Assembly (NCBI GenBank): GCA_027422505.1
Contig: JAPQWV010000005.1
Coordinates: forward strand, 9,429,501 to 9,493,500
From: Craterostigma plantagineum
Lineage: Eukaryota; Streptophyta; Magnoliopsida; Lamiales; Linderniaceae
Length of the DNA stretch: 64,000 nt
Direction: 5' to 3'
A model generated the notes under the pieces. That model searched no databases and was not told where the DNA came from. It saw only the letters and a list, made by a program, of their open reading frames with translations. Shown here piece by piece: positions 10,879 to 21,025 of the stretch (position 1 is the first letter of the stretch; every line of letters begins with the position of its first letter). The translations under genes and the position numbers were made by a program.

Positions 10879-13425
10879 TCAAATCTGAGCAAACAAAACT
10901 TCATTCCAAGTATCAGGCACTCCAGGCAAGCACCAATGCAAACAGTCCCTCCCTTCAGGCATACCCTTTCTACTATAATACGACACGTGCCCGTCGGGCC
11001 TTAAACCCGACAAACCCGCAATATCCAAAACCCTAACTTCGGTTCCCTTCACCGCATCAATAGCAAGACTATCGACGTACGAATCTCCATTATTCCTCTC
11101 ACACGCCTTCGACTCCTCGTCGAAGTGATGCATGGGCGACGTAGCCGTGAAAAATGCATTAAGACGACCCGAATAATTCAACTTGACCCGTGAATCGACC
11201 CATCTCACTATGCTATGGACCGTAAAGTTCCTTGTACCCGATATGCCCTCGAGCCTAGGGTTTGTGTTTGGGGCACCATCGATGTACACGACCCATTTGT
11301 GAAGGTCGAACTCTCCTCGGTTCCAGTGATGGCCCGTGTTCAAAACGAGGACGTCGAATTTGCTTATGTATACGCCGAGGAAAAGTGGGGCCCGGTCAAT
11401 GTGTAGGGCCACATTGTGGGTCCCGTCGATGGGTACCAAGTCGGAGAGGGTCGACGACCAGTAAAAGAGTACGGTGGTGTTGGTGTCGAGGAAACGATAT
11501 GCCCATCCATCGGGCCTTGCATCTCCGTGGGCTTGGACGAGGCCGTACTCGTGGCCCACGTTGAGCACGTCGGGCCTTTGTTGGCCGGCGGTGAGCATGC
11601 ACATGAGCGATTGGAACTGCTCTCTCCCGAGCGAGTCTCCCATGAAAGCCAGGGTTTTGTCATGCATTCTGCAACGGGAGATCAAATTTATAATTATATG
11701 GGTCCTTGTAGCGCCACGACTCATAATATACAGGACCAAAAAAATTAATCGACGTTCTCTCGGATGTCTATCCCATGGATCAATTTAGTCCTCAATGTTT
11801 CCACTGAACCAATTTATTCGCCAATATTGTCGATTTGAACCAATTTAGTCCTTACGTTAGCATTGCTATCAATTTGGATGCAAAAGGCACGTGTCGTAGC
11901 CTGACTAAAACTAATAAAGTTAATATAGGAAAAAAATCTCCCTAAATATAGAGAAAAATTAAAAAAAATAACAATTTAAAAATAAAGATAGAATAAAAAT
12001 ATATAGTGAAAATAAAAAAATTTAAAAGTTAATAAAAATAAAATAAAAAGAGAGAATAAAAAATATATTAAAAACTAAATATATAAAATAAAAATTAAAA
12101 TAAACAGAGAAGAGAATAAATATATATATATATATAATATATATGCAAATAAAACTAACAAATAAAAAAACTAAAAACATTAAAATAAAAATAAATAATT
12201 TATTCAGTATGGCTAATAGCATGAGGACACGGCATGTGGGGCTTTGCATCCAAATTGACGGTAATGCTAACGTTATGACATTTTGTTCAAAAGCAATACA
12301 TTGGCTACTAAATTGATATACTGGAGATATTGAGGATAAACTAATCGATTGGATAAACATCGGGGACCATTTTGAGTTTTTTAGTAAAAATAATTGATCC
12401 TTAAGTTATAATAAATAAACAACGAGCTGAATTAAGAACGGCTCGTGGGAATGGATAACAAATCATACCCATTAAAGACCTATTGAATCTTCAAATATAT
12501 CCGAGTATAGACCCACTCAAAACACCCTTGGTGCCAGACCTCCTACTACGTCGACGCACATCCTGCACAATGAGTGGTCTCAGTGGGTCTCAGTGAGACT
12601 CTTTTGAATATCCAATTGGTCTTTAGTGGGTCCCATCATGGGATATAAAACTGATCATAAACAAGATTATACTTGTAGAAGAATGAGGCGGCGGTGAATC
12701 GTTGTATTCTACATTCGTTTGGCTGCCAGCGTTGTCTTTCGTACTGGAAATCCGTGCGCTGCGTAAGGCGACAAGCCCACATAGGAGACAGCCATTGCTT
12801 ACACTCGGAGCCCGAGTATAAAGGCCATTGCTTATCGTCGACCTCCCATGTCCCTTGTTCATAATTGCAACCTATTGATGAATGAGTATTTGATTTTTGC
12901 CACGATTATTCGCTAGCAGTATTATGTTACAATATATCTCCTAACTTTCAATCTCATGTGGGCTATAACTCTGTAATAAAATGCCTAGTAATGCCAAATT
13001 TTGAAATGTCATAAAAGACAAAAACATACTTCTCAAAAGACGTGGCGATAACAACATTTAGAGGCCGTAAACGATTCTCAATTAGCGAATGCATGTGAAG
13101 TGTGAACACCTTTCTTTGGGTTTGTTCTCAGCCTAAAGTAAAAGAAAACGGTGCGCACTGACACTATTTCTACGTCTAAAATTCCGATTAAGAAAATAAG
13201 AAAACCAATCTAAATCAAGCTTAGCGTACCCCCCATCATCATTAATTCGATAAAATGAAAACAGAAATAGGAATTGAAAGGTTTACTTAAGCGTCGACCT
13301 TTCAGTTCACGGCTCTGAGGAGTAATCGGCGCCGCCGCCTTTTTCAGAGGCACGGTGGCGAACACTAAGACGATGAGGAAGATGGAGATTCGTGAAAGCT
13401 TTACACTTCGACCCTTATTCGTCAT
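10879..13425 (-). CDS. TRICHOME BIREFRINGENCE-LIKE protein, three exons, 375 aa
   Basis: The exons are 13425-13287, 12871-12673 and 11668-10879, joined through GT-AG introns of 415 and 1,004 bp. The summed length of 1,128 nt is exactly 376 codons. Exon 1 gives an N-terminal signal anchor (ISIFLIVLVFATVPL). Exon 2 carries the TBL domain (CNYEQGTWEVDDKQWPLYSG ... KQWLSPMWACRLTQRTDF). Exon 3 carries the PC-esterase part, with the GDS motif at residues 123-125 (FMGDSLGREQFQSLMCM) and the DxxH motif at 354-357 (DCLHWCLPGVPDTW). TBL proteins are Golgi membrane enzymes that O-acetylate xylan, mannan or pectin using the GDS serine and DxxH pair. The exon 2/3 junction just before MHDKTLAF is where I recall the TBL14-16 group being split, so I place it there; the substrate is not predictable. 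Both motifs are intact and no stop is present. 375 aa is slightly short for the family because of a short linker after the anchor. Confidence 0.88.
11745..12375. mobile_element. Foldback MITE inside TBL intron 2
   Basis: The two arms, each about 170 bp, are imperfect inverted repeats. The left CAATTTGGATGCAAA near 11870 matches the inverse of TTTGCATCCAAATTG near 12245. The left AATTTAGTCCTCAATG near 11780 matches the inverse of ATTGAGGATAAACT near 12330. The centre is very AT-rich with a (TA)n run at about 12120-12143. No sure target duplication was found, so the limits are approximate. It accounts for more than half of the intron. Confidence 0.65.
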
Positions 13426-13454
13426 CGTATTTACTATAGATATATAAGCTGCGT

Positions 13455-13508
13455 GTTTTTGTGTGTGTGTGTATATATTATATATATATATATAATATAT
13501 ATATTTTG
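13455..13508. repeat. (TG)n-(TA)n microsatellite in the TBL 5' region
   Basis: A GT run passes into TATATA repeats about 30-80 bp upstream of the TBL start codon, so it lies in the 5' UTR or core promoter and could vary in length between individuals. Confidence 0.8.
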
Positions 13509-14120
13509 TTTATAGCTGAAAACCTACATCATGCGGCATGCGCATGTCATGATAGATAACGGACAAACGCAATAAAAGCGACATCATATGACCCATTAAT
13601 TTGATTTATATATATTTATCAGTAATAAAGACTTACTAAGACTGTTGAAGTATTTAAAGGCAACAATTGTGCCAGTATTATATAAACCAAGGTGGTATGA
13701 AATTGTATGTGTGAACGTATTATTATTTAGAGGTAGATGGAATATTCGGTAGGTTGACGATTTGATAAGATTAAATAGCCGACAATATATTTTGGTCTGC
13801 TGTCGCAGTCAAATTAGAATTAATATTTTATCTCTAAAATCTTGCTTAATGGTTTGTAGCTCTAGTCTTAAAAAGCAAGTCGTTTTATTATTCAAAAATA
13901 CAAATACCTTGCACATTTCCAATTTCACCATTATTTCAAATAAAAAATTAAATAGATTGATAAAGCCAACACAATTAATAGGAAACTAGTCTAAATCGCA
14001 CACCCATTTATGTGTGCTATATAATTTATAAATACATTTATCATTCATTGAATAATAATTACTGTAAATAGAAGGATAAATATGTCAATGAAAATGCAAT
14101 GTAGCGGGAGCTGGTGGGGC
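13509..14120. other. Intergenic upstream of TBL, no gene seen
   Basis: AT-rich sequence that should contain the TBL promoter. No ORF or repeat with clear borders was recognised. Confidence 0.5.
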
Positions 14121-14603
14121 TGTGACGCCCGGGGCCGATGAGGGCGGGGAGTGATCGCCGGTGCCAGAGAGGTGCACGGACAAGGAGCGGCTCCTGGCAG
14201 GCTTCTAGGCGAATGAGTACATGAACGAACCGATCCGACACCCGAATGAGAGGGGATCCTAAGACTGGCAACGTATGGACGTGTCAGGCTAAGAATATAA
14301 GGGAATTGATAGTACTACTCATATCACCAAGGTCGACCTAACTTTTCGGGAGTCATCTATAGAAACTCCGAAGTTAAGCGTGCTTGACTTGGGTCAATCT
14401 AGGGATGGTGACCCCCTGGGAAGTTTCTCAGTGCGTGTGAGTGAGGACGAAGCACGCTGAAAGGTTAAATGACGAAGCACGCTGAAAGGTTAAATGGTGG
14501 TACAGTGGGGCAGACCATCAGTCGAAGTGTGGTGGGCCCAACGCCACTGGTCCCGGTAGGGACCGATGCTACAGTGACACCCGGTATGGGATGGGTTGCT
14601 ACA
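14121..14603 (+). mobile_element. Cassandra-type solo LTR
   Basis: The segment begins TGTGACGCCCGGG and ends GGGTTGCTACA, so it has TG...CA ends, and it contains a 5S rRNA-like block. A 5S-bearing LTR is the defining trait of Cassandra, a non-coding terminal-repeat retrotransposon in miniature found across vascular plants. No second LTR or internal part is present, so this is a solo LTR left by recombination. A 25-bp tandem duplication (GACGAAGCACGCTGAAAGG...) lies at about 14446-14495. No clear 5-bp target duplication was found. Confidence 0.78.
14355..14425 (+). other. 5S rRNA-like pol III promoter block within the Cassandra LTR
   Basis: AACTCCGAAGTTAAGCGTGC (from 14364) equals the 5S rRNA A-box region. 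GGATGGTGACCCCCTGGGAA (about 14404-14423) matches the C-box region except for one lost G and a CTCCTG-to-CCCCTG change. The 5S 5' part is not recognisable, so it is not a functional 5S gene; it may still bind TFIIIA/TFIIIC. Confidence 0.75.
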
Positions 14604-14638
14604 GCTTTCTTTTAATTAACTATTAATATTTTTAATAC

Positions 14639-15073
14639 TATTGAAACAGGAAGCTCGAAATAGACTGAATCATACAAATGAGCAGAAGGACTGTGACAAT
14701 AAGCACTGAACAGAGGAGTTCAAATGTTGCTATAGCTATAACTGGCTCGTAATTGAAGTTGCTGTTTCACTAATTAAGGCGTTAGGAGTATAAGTGAAGT
14801 TGCTAGTTTACTTATTAGGGCACCCTCAGTATAAGTGCGCTTTTTAGTTCTTTAGCTCGCTTTTTAGTCGTTAAGTTAGTTAAATAGGTGGGAGGGTTCA
14901 TCTTCCTATTCATACGTTTTTCATGTAAATTTTCTATGGAGTTCTCTGTAAAATTTAGTCGATCAATAGAAAGATTCTTGAGTGCCGTGGATGTAGGATT
15001 CATCAAGAATGAGAACCACGTTATATCCATTGTTCTATCAAGAACCAAACAATCTTCGATTGCTGTTTTATTA
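14639..15073 (+). repeat. Copia 5' LTR
   Basis: 435 bp, homologous to 32636-33068. It starts TATTGAAACA and ends TTTTATTA, so the terminal dinucleotides are TA...TA rather than TG...CA; the flanking AATAC repeats fix both borders. Confidence 0.88.
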
Positions 15074-15089
15074 TGGTATCAGAGAGCGC
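15074..15089 (+). other. Copia primer-binding site
   Basis: TGGTATCAGAGAGCGC directly follows the LTR and matches the 3' end of initiator tRNA-Met over its first 10-12 bases. Confidence 0.85.
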
Positions 15090-17589
15090 AATCAATTGAG
15101 CTGCGATAAATTTGCTTACTACTGTATCGTGACCAAGATCGGAATCGATTTCTCTCTTCTACTTTTGCAATTATCACATGGCTTCAGCCGTTCCAACGCT
15201 GTCGACAGGAAATCTAGCGAATTCAGGAATTTCATGTCAGTCCAATGATCCCTTTTTCTTAGCCAATAATGATACTTCGGGGCAGCTTCTCGTCCACGAG
15301 CAACTTAATGGCGATAACTACGCCACGTGGAGTAGGGCGATGATGATCGCTCTAAATGGGAGAAATAAGGAGGGGTTTGTGAATGGTGACCTCAAACAAC
15401 CACTAGCTGATCCGCAGAATCCCCTGTTTTCTCAGAACCAATTGAACGCATGGTAGAGGAATAATAATATGGTAATTTCTTGGATCATTAACTCTGTGTC
15501 CAAGGAGATTTGGGCCAGTATCTTGTACAACTCTCTGGCAAGGGAAGTTTGGATTGATCTCGAGGAAAGATTTGGACAACCAAATAAACCGAGAGTGTTC
15601 CAATTGAAGAAAGAACGGGTAAACCTAACTTAGGGCTCGAACTTAGTAGCTGTGTATTATACTAAGTTGAAGACACTCTGGGATGAGCTGAATAATTATA
15701 GACCCTCGTGTGAGTGTACGTGTGGAGGAACTAAAGTCATAAAGGAATACCTCGATGAAGAATATGTTCTGACTTCTCTCATGGGGCTAAATGACTCATA
15801 CTCCCAAATTTGTGGTCAAATCCTCCTCATGGAGCCTATGCCTTCGATTAATAGAGTATTCTCCTTGCTGATCCAAGAGGAAAAGCAAAGTTCTATGGCG
15901 ACTGGTCTGGCCCAGCTTAGTGAAGATCAGACACATAACATGGCCATGTTTGCAGCCAAGAAAGGTACTGGACAGATCAAGAAAGTTGGCTACAGCCAGA
16001 AGAAAGACTCCATGAAGCCCACATGCACACACTGTGGTAAGAAGGGGCACACTGTAGATACCTGCTACCAAATACAAGGTTTTCCACCTGGTTTCAAGGC
16101 AGGCTACAAGCTTAAAGGGGCAAGGATGAATCAGGTCTTGGTAGAAACCAATGTTGGACCAGGAGATAGGAATGAACAACCAAGTTTTGGGACAAGTTCT
16201 ACTTCAGAAGAGGGCTTGGTGAACCTGCAACTCACTCTTTTTCAGCTGCACATTCTGAGAAATTTGATTAATCAGCCCACACTTAGTCTTGCACCTGAGA
16301 ACACTGAGCCAGCACAACCTTTTGATAAAGGGACATGTATATGTTTATCCTTTAACTTGCCAGTCCTAGGTGATTCAGGGATTTGGTTAGTTGACTCAGG
16401 GGCAACTAGACATGTATGTGGTAATCATAATCTCTTCTCTGAATTGCATGATATTGATGAATCAAATGTTATGTTTGCAGTCCTTAAAGTAAGAAAAGCA
16501 GGGACTTTTAGGCTAAATCAGCAAATCCTTCTGACAGATATTTTGTTTTTACCAGAATTCAATTTTAAACTGTTATGTATTAGTTATCTTACTGGTAAGC
16601 TTGGTTGCAAGTTCATGTTTGACACTAATGGTTTTCTTGTACAGGATCATTCACTTTGAATGATTGGCAAGGGTAGCAAGATAACTAGATTGTATGTCAT
16701 GAAAGCTGAAATTTTCTCTATTTCTTTTCCTGAAGAAAAGTCTGTTTTTCTTAATAAAGTTTATGCTGATTTGTGGCATAAGAGGTTAAGTTACCCCTCT
16801 GATAGAGTCCTAGATGTTTTGAAGTTGTCTTTGATGCATGATAACAGCCCCATGATTCTTTTTGTAAGATTTGTCCAATTGCTAAACTGAAAAGGAATTC
16901 ATTTCCCAATAATAGAAAAGATGCTTGTTCTAGCTTTGATTTTGTTCATTGTGATGTATGGGGGCCCTTTTTCATGTACCCTCTCATTTAGGACATCAAT
17001 ATTTTTGTCACAATAGTTGATGATCATACACGGTTCACTTGGCTCTTTAGATTAAGCATAAGTCAGAGATGCCATTTGTTATATCCTATATTTTGGCTAT
17101 TGTTGAGACATAATTTAAGAGTAAAGTTAAAACCATTAGGACAGACAATGCTAAAGAATTTAAACTGACCAATTTGTTTAGGAGCAAGGGAATTATGCAA
17201 CACTTGTCATGTGTACAAACACCACAACAAAATTCTATGGTAGAAAGGAAGCATCAACACCTTCATAATGTGGCTCGTTCTCTGCTTTTTCAATTTGGTG
17301 TCCCTATTAATCTCTGGTCTGAATGTGTTCTTACAGCCACCATCCTTATCAATAGGACTCCTTCCTTGACCTTGGCTAATAAAAGCCCTTATGAACTCCT
17401 ATATAGCAAGAGTGTAGATTACAGTGGGCTGAAAGTCTTTGGCTGTTTTGCTCTACTTTAGCAGCTGGTAGGAAGTAATTTGATCCTAGAGCTAGGGAGT
17501 GCATCTTTATTGGATATCCTAAAGGGGAAAAAAGGGTATAAGGTGTTGGATTTACAGACTAGGGAGATCTTAGTTTCTAAAGATATCTT

Positions 17590-18377
17590 TGATGCGGATC
17601 GAAAAATTGCATTTCGCATTGGCGCGCGAGTCAACCGTTTGCGAGCTATTTTCGATGCATCAATGGTGTGCTAGAAGTTATCGGTCCATCGCCGTTTCGA
17701 GCTCGCCGTCTTCGTCTTCGACGGATCCCTGAAATACCACGAAAAAGACGAGCTAAAGGGCGCCGTTTCGGCGACGCCCCTCCGACGCTCACGTCAGATA
17801 ATCGTCCGTCGACGTTAAAGCGTGTAATAAATAAGACAAAACAATAATTGGATAGAGTATAAACTGATTGGACTTCCAGCTATGAGATTGATTATACGGT
17901 CTTGCCGTTGTCTTTCTTCAGCAAGAGATAGAGTAGGCGATGAGAGTTGTATGGAGTATGTAGTATGGAATGAATGAACGTACCTTGTTATCCCAACCAA
18001 GCTTGTTTATATAGACCAATTATGAGAGATAATGGCCATGATCTGACCTAGTGGGGTTAGTTATAATGTTAGTGGGGTTAATTGTAATCTTAGTGGGTAT
18101 TGGTGGATTGATGGTCTTTCTCGAGAAAGCGTGTGTCCCCCTCTGTCACCTTCCATGTTCTTTAGCCCCTCGTTCTCCACGTACTTCAGCCATAAGCCTC
18201 TTGGGTATTTGCTCGAGCAAGGCGTTATTCCTCGAGCAGCGCTCCTTCGGGCATGTGCCGCCTCAGGGGGACATTTTCCGCGGGGAATTGCCTTGGGAGG
18301 GTGTTTCTCGCGGGAGATGTTTCCCGCCCTGTTTCAGTGAAACTCGAATATTTGACCGGTTAAATCCGGGGATAACA
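17590..18377 (-). repeat. 3' LTR of the Tat-like element
   Basis: 788 bp, same length as its partner at 19530-20317. On the plus strand it starts TGATGCGGA and ends GGATAACA. A polypurine-type run (GTGAGGGGGAC on minus) adjoins it at 18381-18391. Confidence 0.85.
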
Positions 18378-19513
18378 ATAGTCCCCCTCACAAAGAGTCC
18401 AAAAGAGTGTTAGTGAATTTTGGACGTAGTATATGTAAAATATTCGAGTATAACATACGTCCTTCCCGAGCATCCACCTTCCTGAATATCATGTTAACCA
18501 TATAAATATTGAAAAGAATGAATATTCATACCCGATGATATTCCAAGCATTGTCATACGTACAACTCTCCAAATTCATCCTCAAAGTCGACTTGTTGGCG
18601 TTCAAGTCGTGGGCGGTGCATTCGTATGCTTAGGCTCCGAGCCACAATTGTGAGGAAGGGACTTACGCAATATTTTCCTAATTTATAGATTGCACCCATA
18701 TTTTCTGATTTCATCATGTACGCTCCCAAGTAAAATAACGGAATTAATCCATTATTTAAAGTATTTGCCCACGAACCCCAAAACATCGAAAACTTACAGA
18801 TCGACTGTTTCTTTCCAATCAGCGGCAGATCTGCCCTCGGCAGTCTCGGACGTGACAGTTGTCATCATAGTGGAGGTCTAAGGGTTCTGAATGTGGAATC
18901 TTTTTGCCAAAAAATTCGCACTCGTGAATTGGTGCGAATTTTCCCCTCGTGTCTTCCTCGTGAGGCAAAAGTCGAGAAAGAGAGGTACTTGCCATGGGCA
19001 TGCTTGATTTCGACATATCAGTGTTGATTTGTCTTATTTTCGCACGTCGCATGGTTAGCTTTTGGTGTTTGACGCAGCAGTATCCCTCGCTACCAATCGT
19101 CGCCGCTGGTTTTGGACGACGCGGGATATTCTGCTCGGGTAGAGGACTTCGCATCGGATCTGTTAATGGGCTAAGCTTTGGCGATGATGAGGATGAGACA
19201 TACAGCTGCAATGTGGCTGTGCTGTTTTATAATGGTGGCCGGCTTCTGTTTTGCTAGGCTCGTGCAATTGGAGATGATAGTTGATTTGCTCCAACACATA
19301 TTCACTGAGTCAAGCCTCTATGGTGCGTATCTGATGTGGGACTCGCGAAGGTTAACGATGGTCTGCTCGGGGTGACGAAGTGAGCTCGCGGTGATAGTGA
19401 AGCTTCGTCCCTGAAGTCTGAAAGGTGGCAAACTCGATGGATTTTACGGCGCGAGTTCGAAGCAGCATGTTTTCCGATTTCTTCCAAGTGCACCGTTATA
19501 TTTATGTGATTCA
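18378..19513 (-). other. Internal region of the Tat-like element, no known protein
   Basis: The longest minus-strand ORF is 130 codons (19211-18819) and contains PHSEPLDLHYDDNCHVRDC. I do not recognise it. No CCHC knuckle, protease or RT motif is present, so the element must depend on a helper. Confidence 0.6.
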
Positions 19514-19529
19514 CACAGACGGCGCCAAT
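19514..19529 (-). other. Primer-binding site of the Tat-like element
   Basis: On minus, ATTGGCGCCGTCTGTG directly follows the LTR end CCGCATCA. This sets the orientation of the element as minus. Confidence 0.75.
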
Positions 19530-20317
19530 TGATGCGGACCGAAAAATCGCCCTTCGCATTGGCACGCGAGTCAACCGTTTGCGAGCTATTTTCGACACAT
19601 CAATGGTGCAGTGGAAGTTATCGATCCGTCACCGTTTCGAGCTCGCCGTCTTCGTCTTCGATGGATCCCTGAAATACCACGAAAAAGACGAGCTAAAGGG
19701 CGTCGTTTCGGCGATGCCCCTCCGACGCTCAAGTCAGATAATCGTTCGTCGACGTTAAAGCGTGTAAATAAATATGATAGAACAATAATTGGATAGAGTA
19801 TAAACTGATTGGACGTCCAGCTATGAGATTGATTATACGGTCTGGCCGTTGTCTTTCTTCAGCAAGAGATAGAGTAGGCGATGAGAGTTGTATGAAGTGG
19901 TAGTATGGAATGAATGAACGTACCTTGTTATCCCAACCAAGCTTGTTTATATAGACCAATTATGAGAGATAATGGCCATGATCTGACCTAGTGGGGTTAG
20001 TTATAATGTTAGTGGGGTTAATTGTAATCTTAGTGGGTATTGGTGGATTGATGGTCTTTCTCGAGAAAGCGTGTGTCCCCCTCTGTCACCTTCCATGTTC
20101 TTTAGCCCCTCGTTCTCCACGTACTTCAGCCGTAAGCCTCTCGGGTATTTGCTCGAGCAAGGCGTTATTCCTCGAGCAGCGCTCCTTCGGGCATGTGCGG
20201 CCTCGGGGGGACATTTTCCTCGGGGAATTGCCTCTGGAGGATGTTTCTGGCGGGAGATGTTTTCCGCCCTGTTTCAGTCAAACTCGAATATTTGACCGGT
20301 TAAATTCGAGGATAATA
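19530..20317 (-). repeat. 5' LTR of the Tat-like element
   Basis: 788 bp. Its outer end on the plus strand is GGATAATA where the partner has GGATAACA, so the canonical CA end has decayed to TA by one transition. Confidence 0.85.
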
Positions 20318-21025
20318 ATCTTGTTCAAGTAGCGTGAAATAACCTTCAAAACAGGAACAACAACACACATATTTGGAGACCCTTTCCACACTTGTGCTAC
20401 CGAGATCTTAGATAGAAGAAACAGGGGAAATGGAATGGCTGCCTAACTCTTCAGTACCTGCACTTACTGAACCATCAGGAACACATGCAGATACAGCTCA
20501 AAACTCTCAGGAGACTGAGATTGGGGGAACAAATCCTGACCTGGACACTGCACATTGACAAAGGAGGTCAGATAGGCTCCAAGAAACCATCCTATTTGCA
20601 GGATTGTGTCTGTAAAACTCAGGCAAACAGGAATTATATCATGTCTTACGAAAAGATAGAATTATGCCCAGACTGCTCAATCAGAAGAATGGATAGCATC
20701 CATGAATGAGGAATTCAAGGCTCTAATTGATAACAATACTTGGTCCATAGTTCCTCTACCAGATGGCAAGAAAACCATTGGGAGCCGTTGGGTTTACAAG
20801 GTAAAGCTTAATGCAGATGGTAAAATTCAGAAATGCAAGGCTAGATTAGTGGCTAAGGGGTATGATCAACGAGAAGGTGTAGACTACATTGACACCTTTG
20901 CCCCGGTGGCCAAACCAAGCACCATCAAAATAATATTATCTTTGGCAGCAAAACTCAAATGGAGTCTTGTTCAAATGGACATGAACAATGCTTTCTTGAA
21001 TGGTGATCTCAATGAAGAGGTTATA

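Larger units (their letters stand above)
17585..20322 (-). mobile_element. Non-autonomous Tat-like Ty3/gypsy element inserted in copia integrase region
   Basis: The ATCTT target duplications at 17585-17589 and 20318-20322 flank an element of 2,728 bp with two 788-bp LTRs. On the minus strand the LTR reads TGTTATCC...CCGCATCA and is followed by ATTGGCGCCGTCTGTGTG, a primer site like that of non-chromovirus gypsy elements of the Tat group (TGGCGCCGTCTGTGGG form). The internal part is only 1.15 kb and lacks recognisable gag or pol. Removing it restores the copia reading SKDI|LFK. Confidence 0.85.

Noticed and set aside
11215..11788. Several plus-strand and other-frame ORFs over the TBL third exon
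   Set aside because: They overlap the TBL coding exon, whose catalytic motifs and exact splice phase support the minus-strand reading.
13436..13448. TATATAAG as a TATA box for TBL
   Set aside because: It is only about 15 bp from the start codon, too close to serve as the TATA box of that transcript.
14355..14425. A functional 5S rRNA gene
   Set aside because: Only the internal promoter parts match; the 5' third of 5S is absent and the block sits within a Cassandra-type LTR.
18051..20332. Two similar plus-strand ORFs of about 113-120 codons (MGLVIMLVGLIVILVGIGG...) that look like a duplicated membrane protein
   Set aside because: They are the same frame read in the two LTRs of the Tat-like element, antisense to its orientation; no known family matches.
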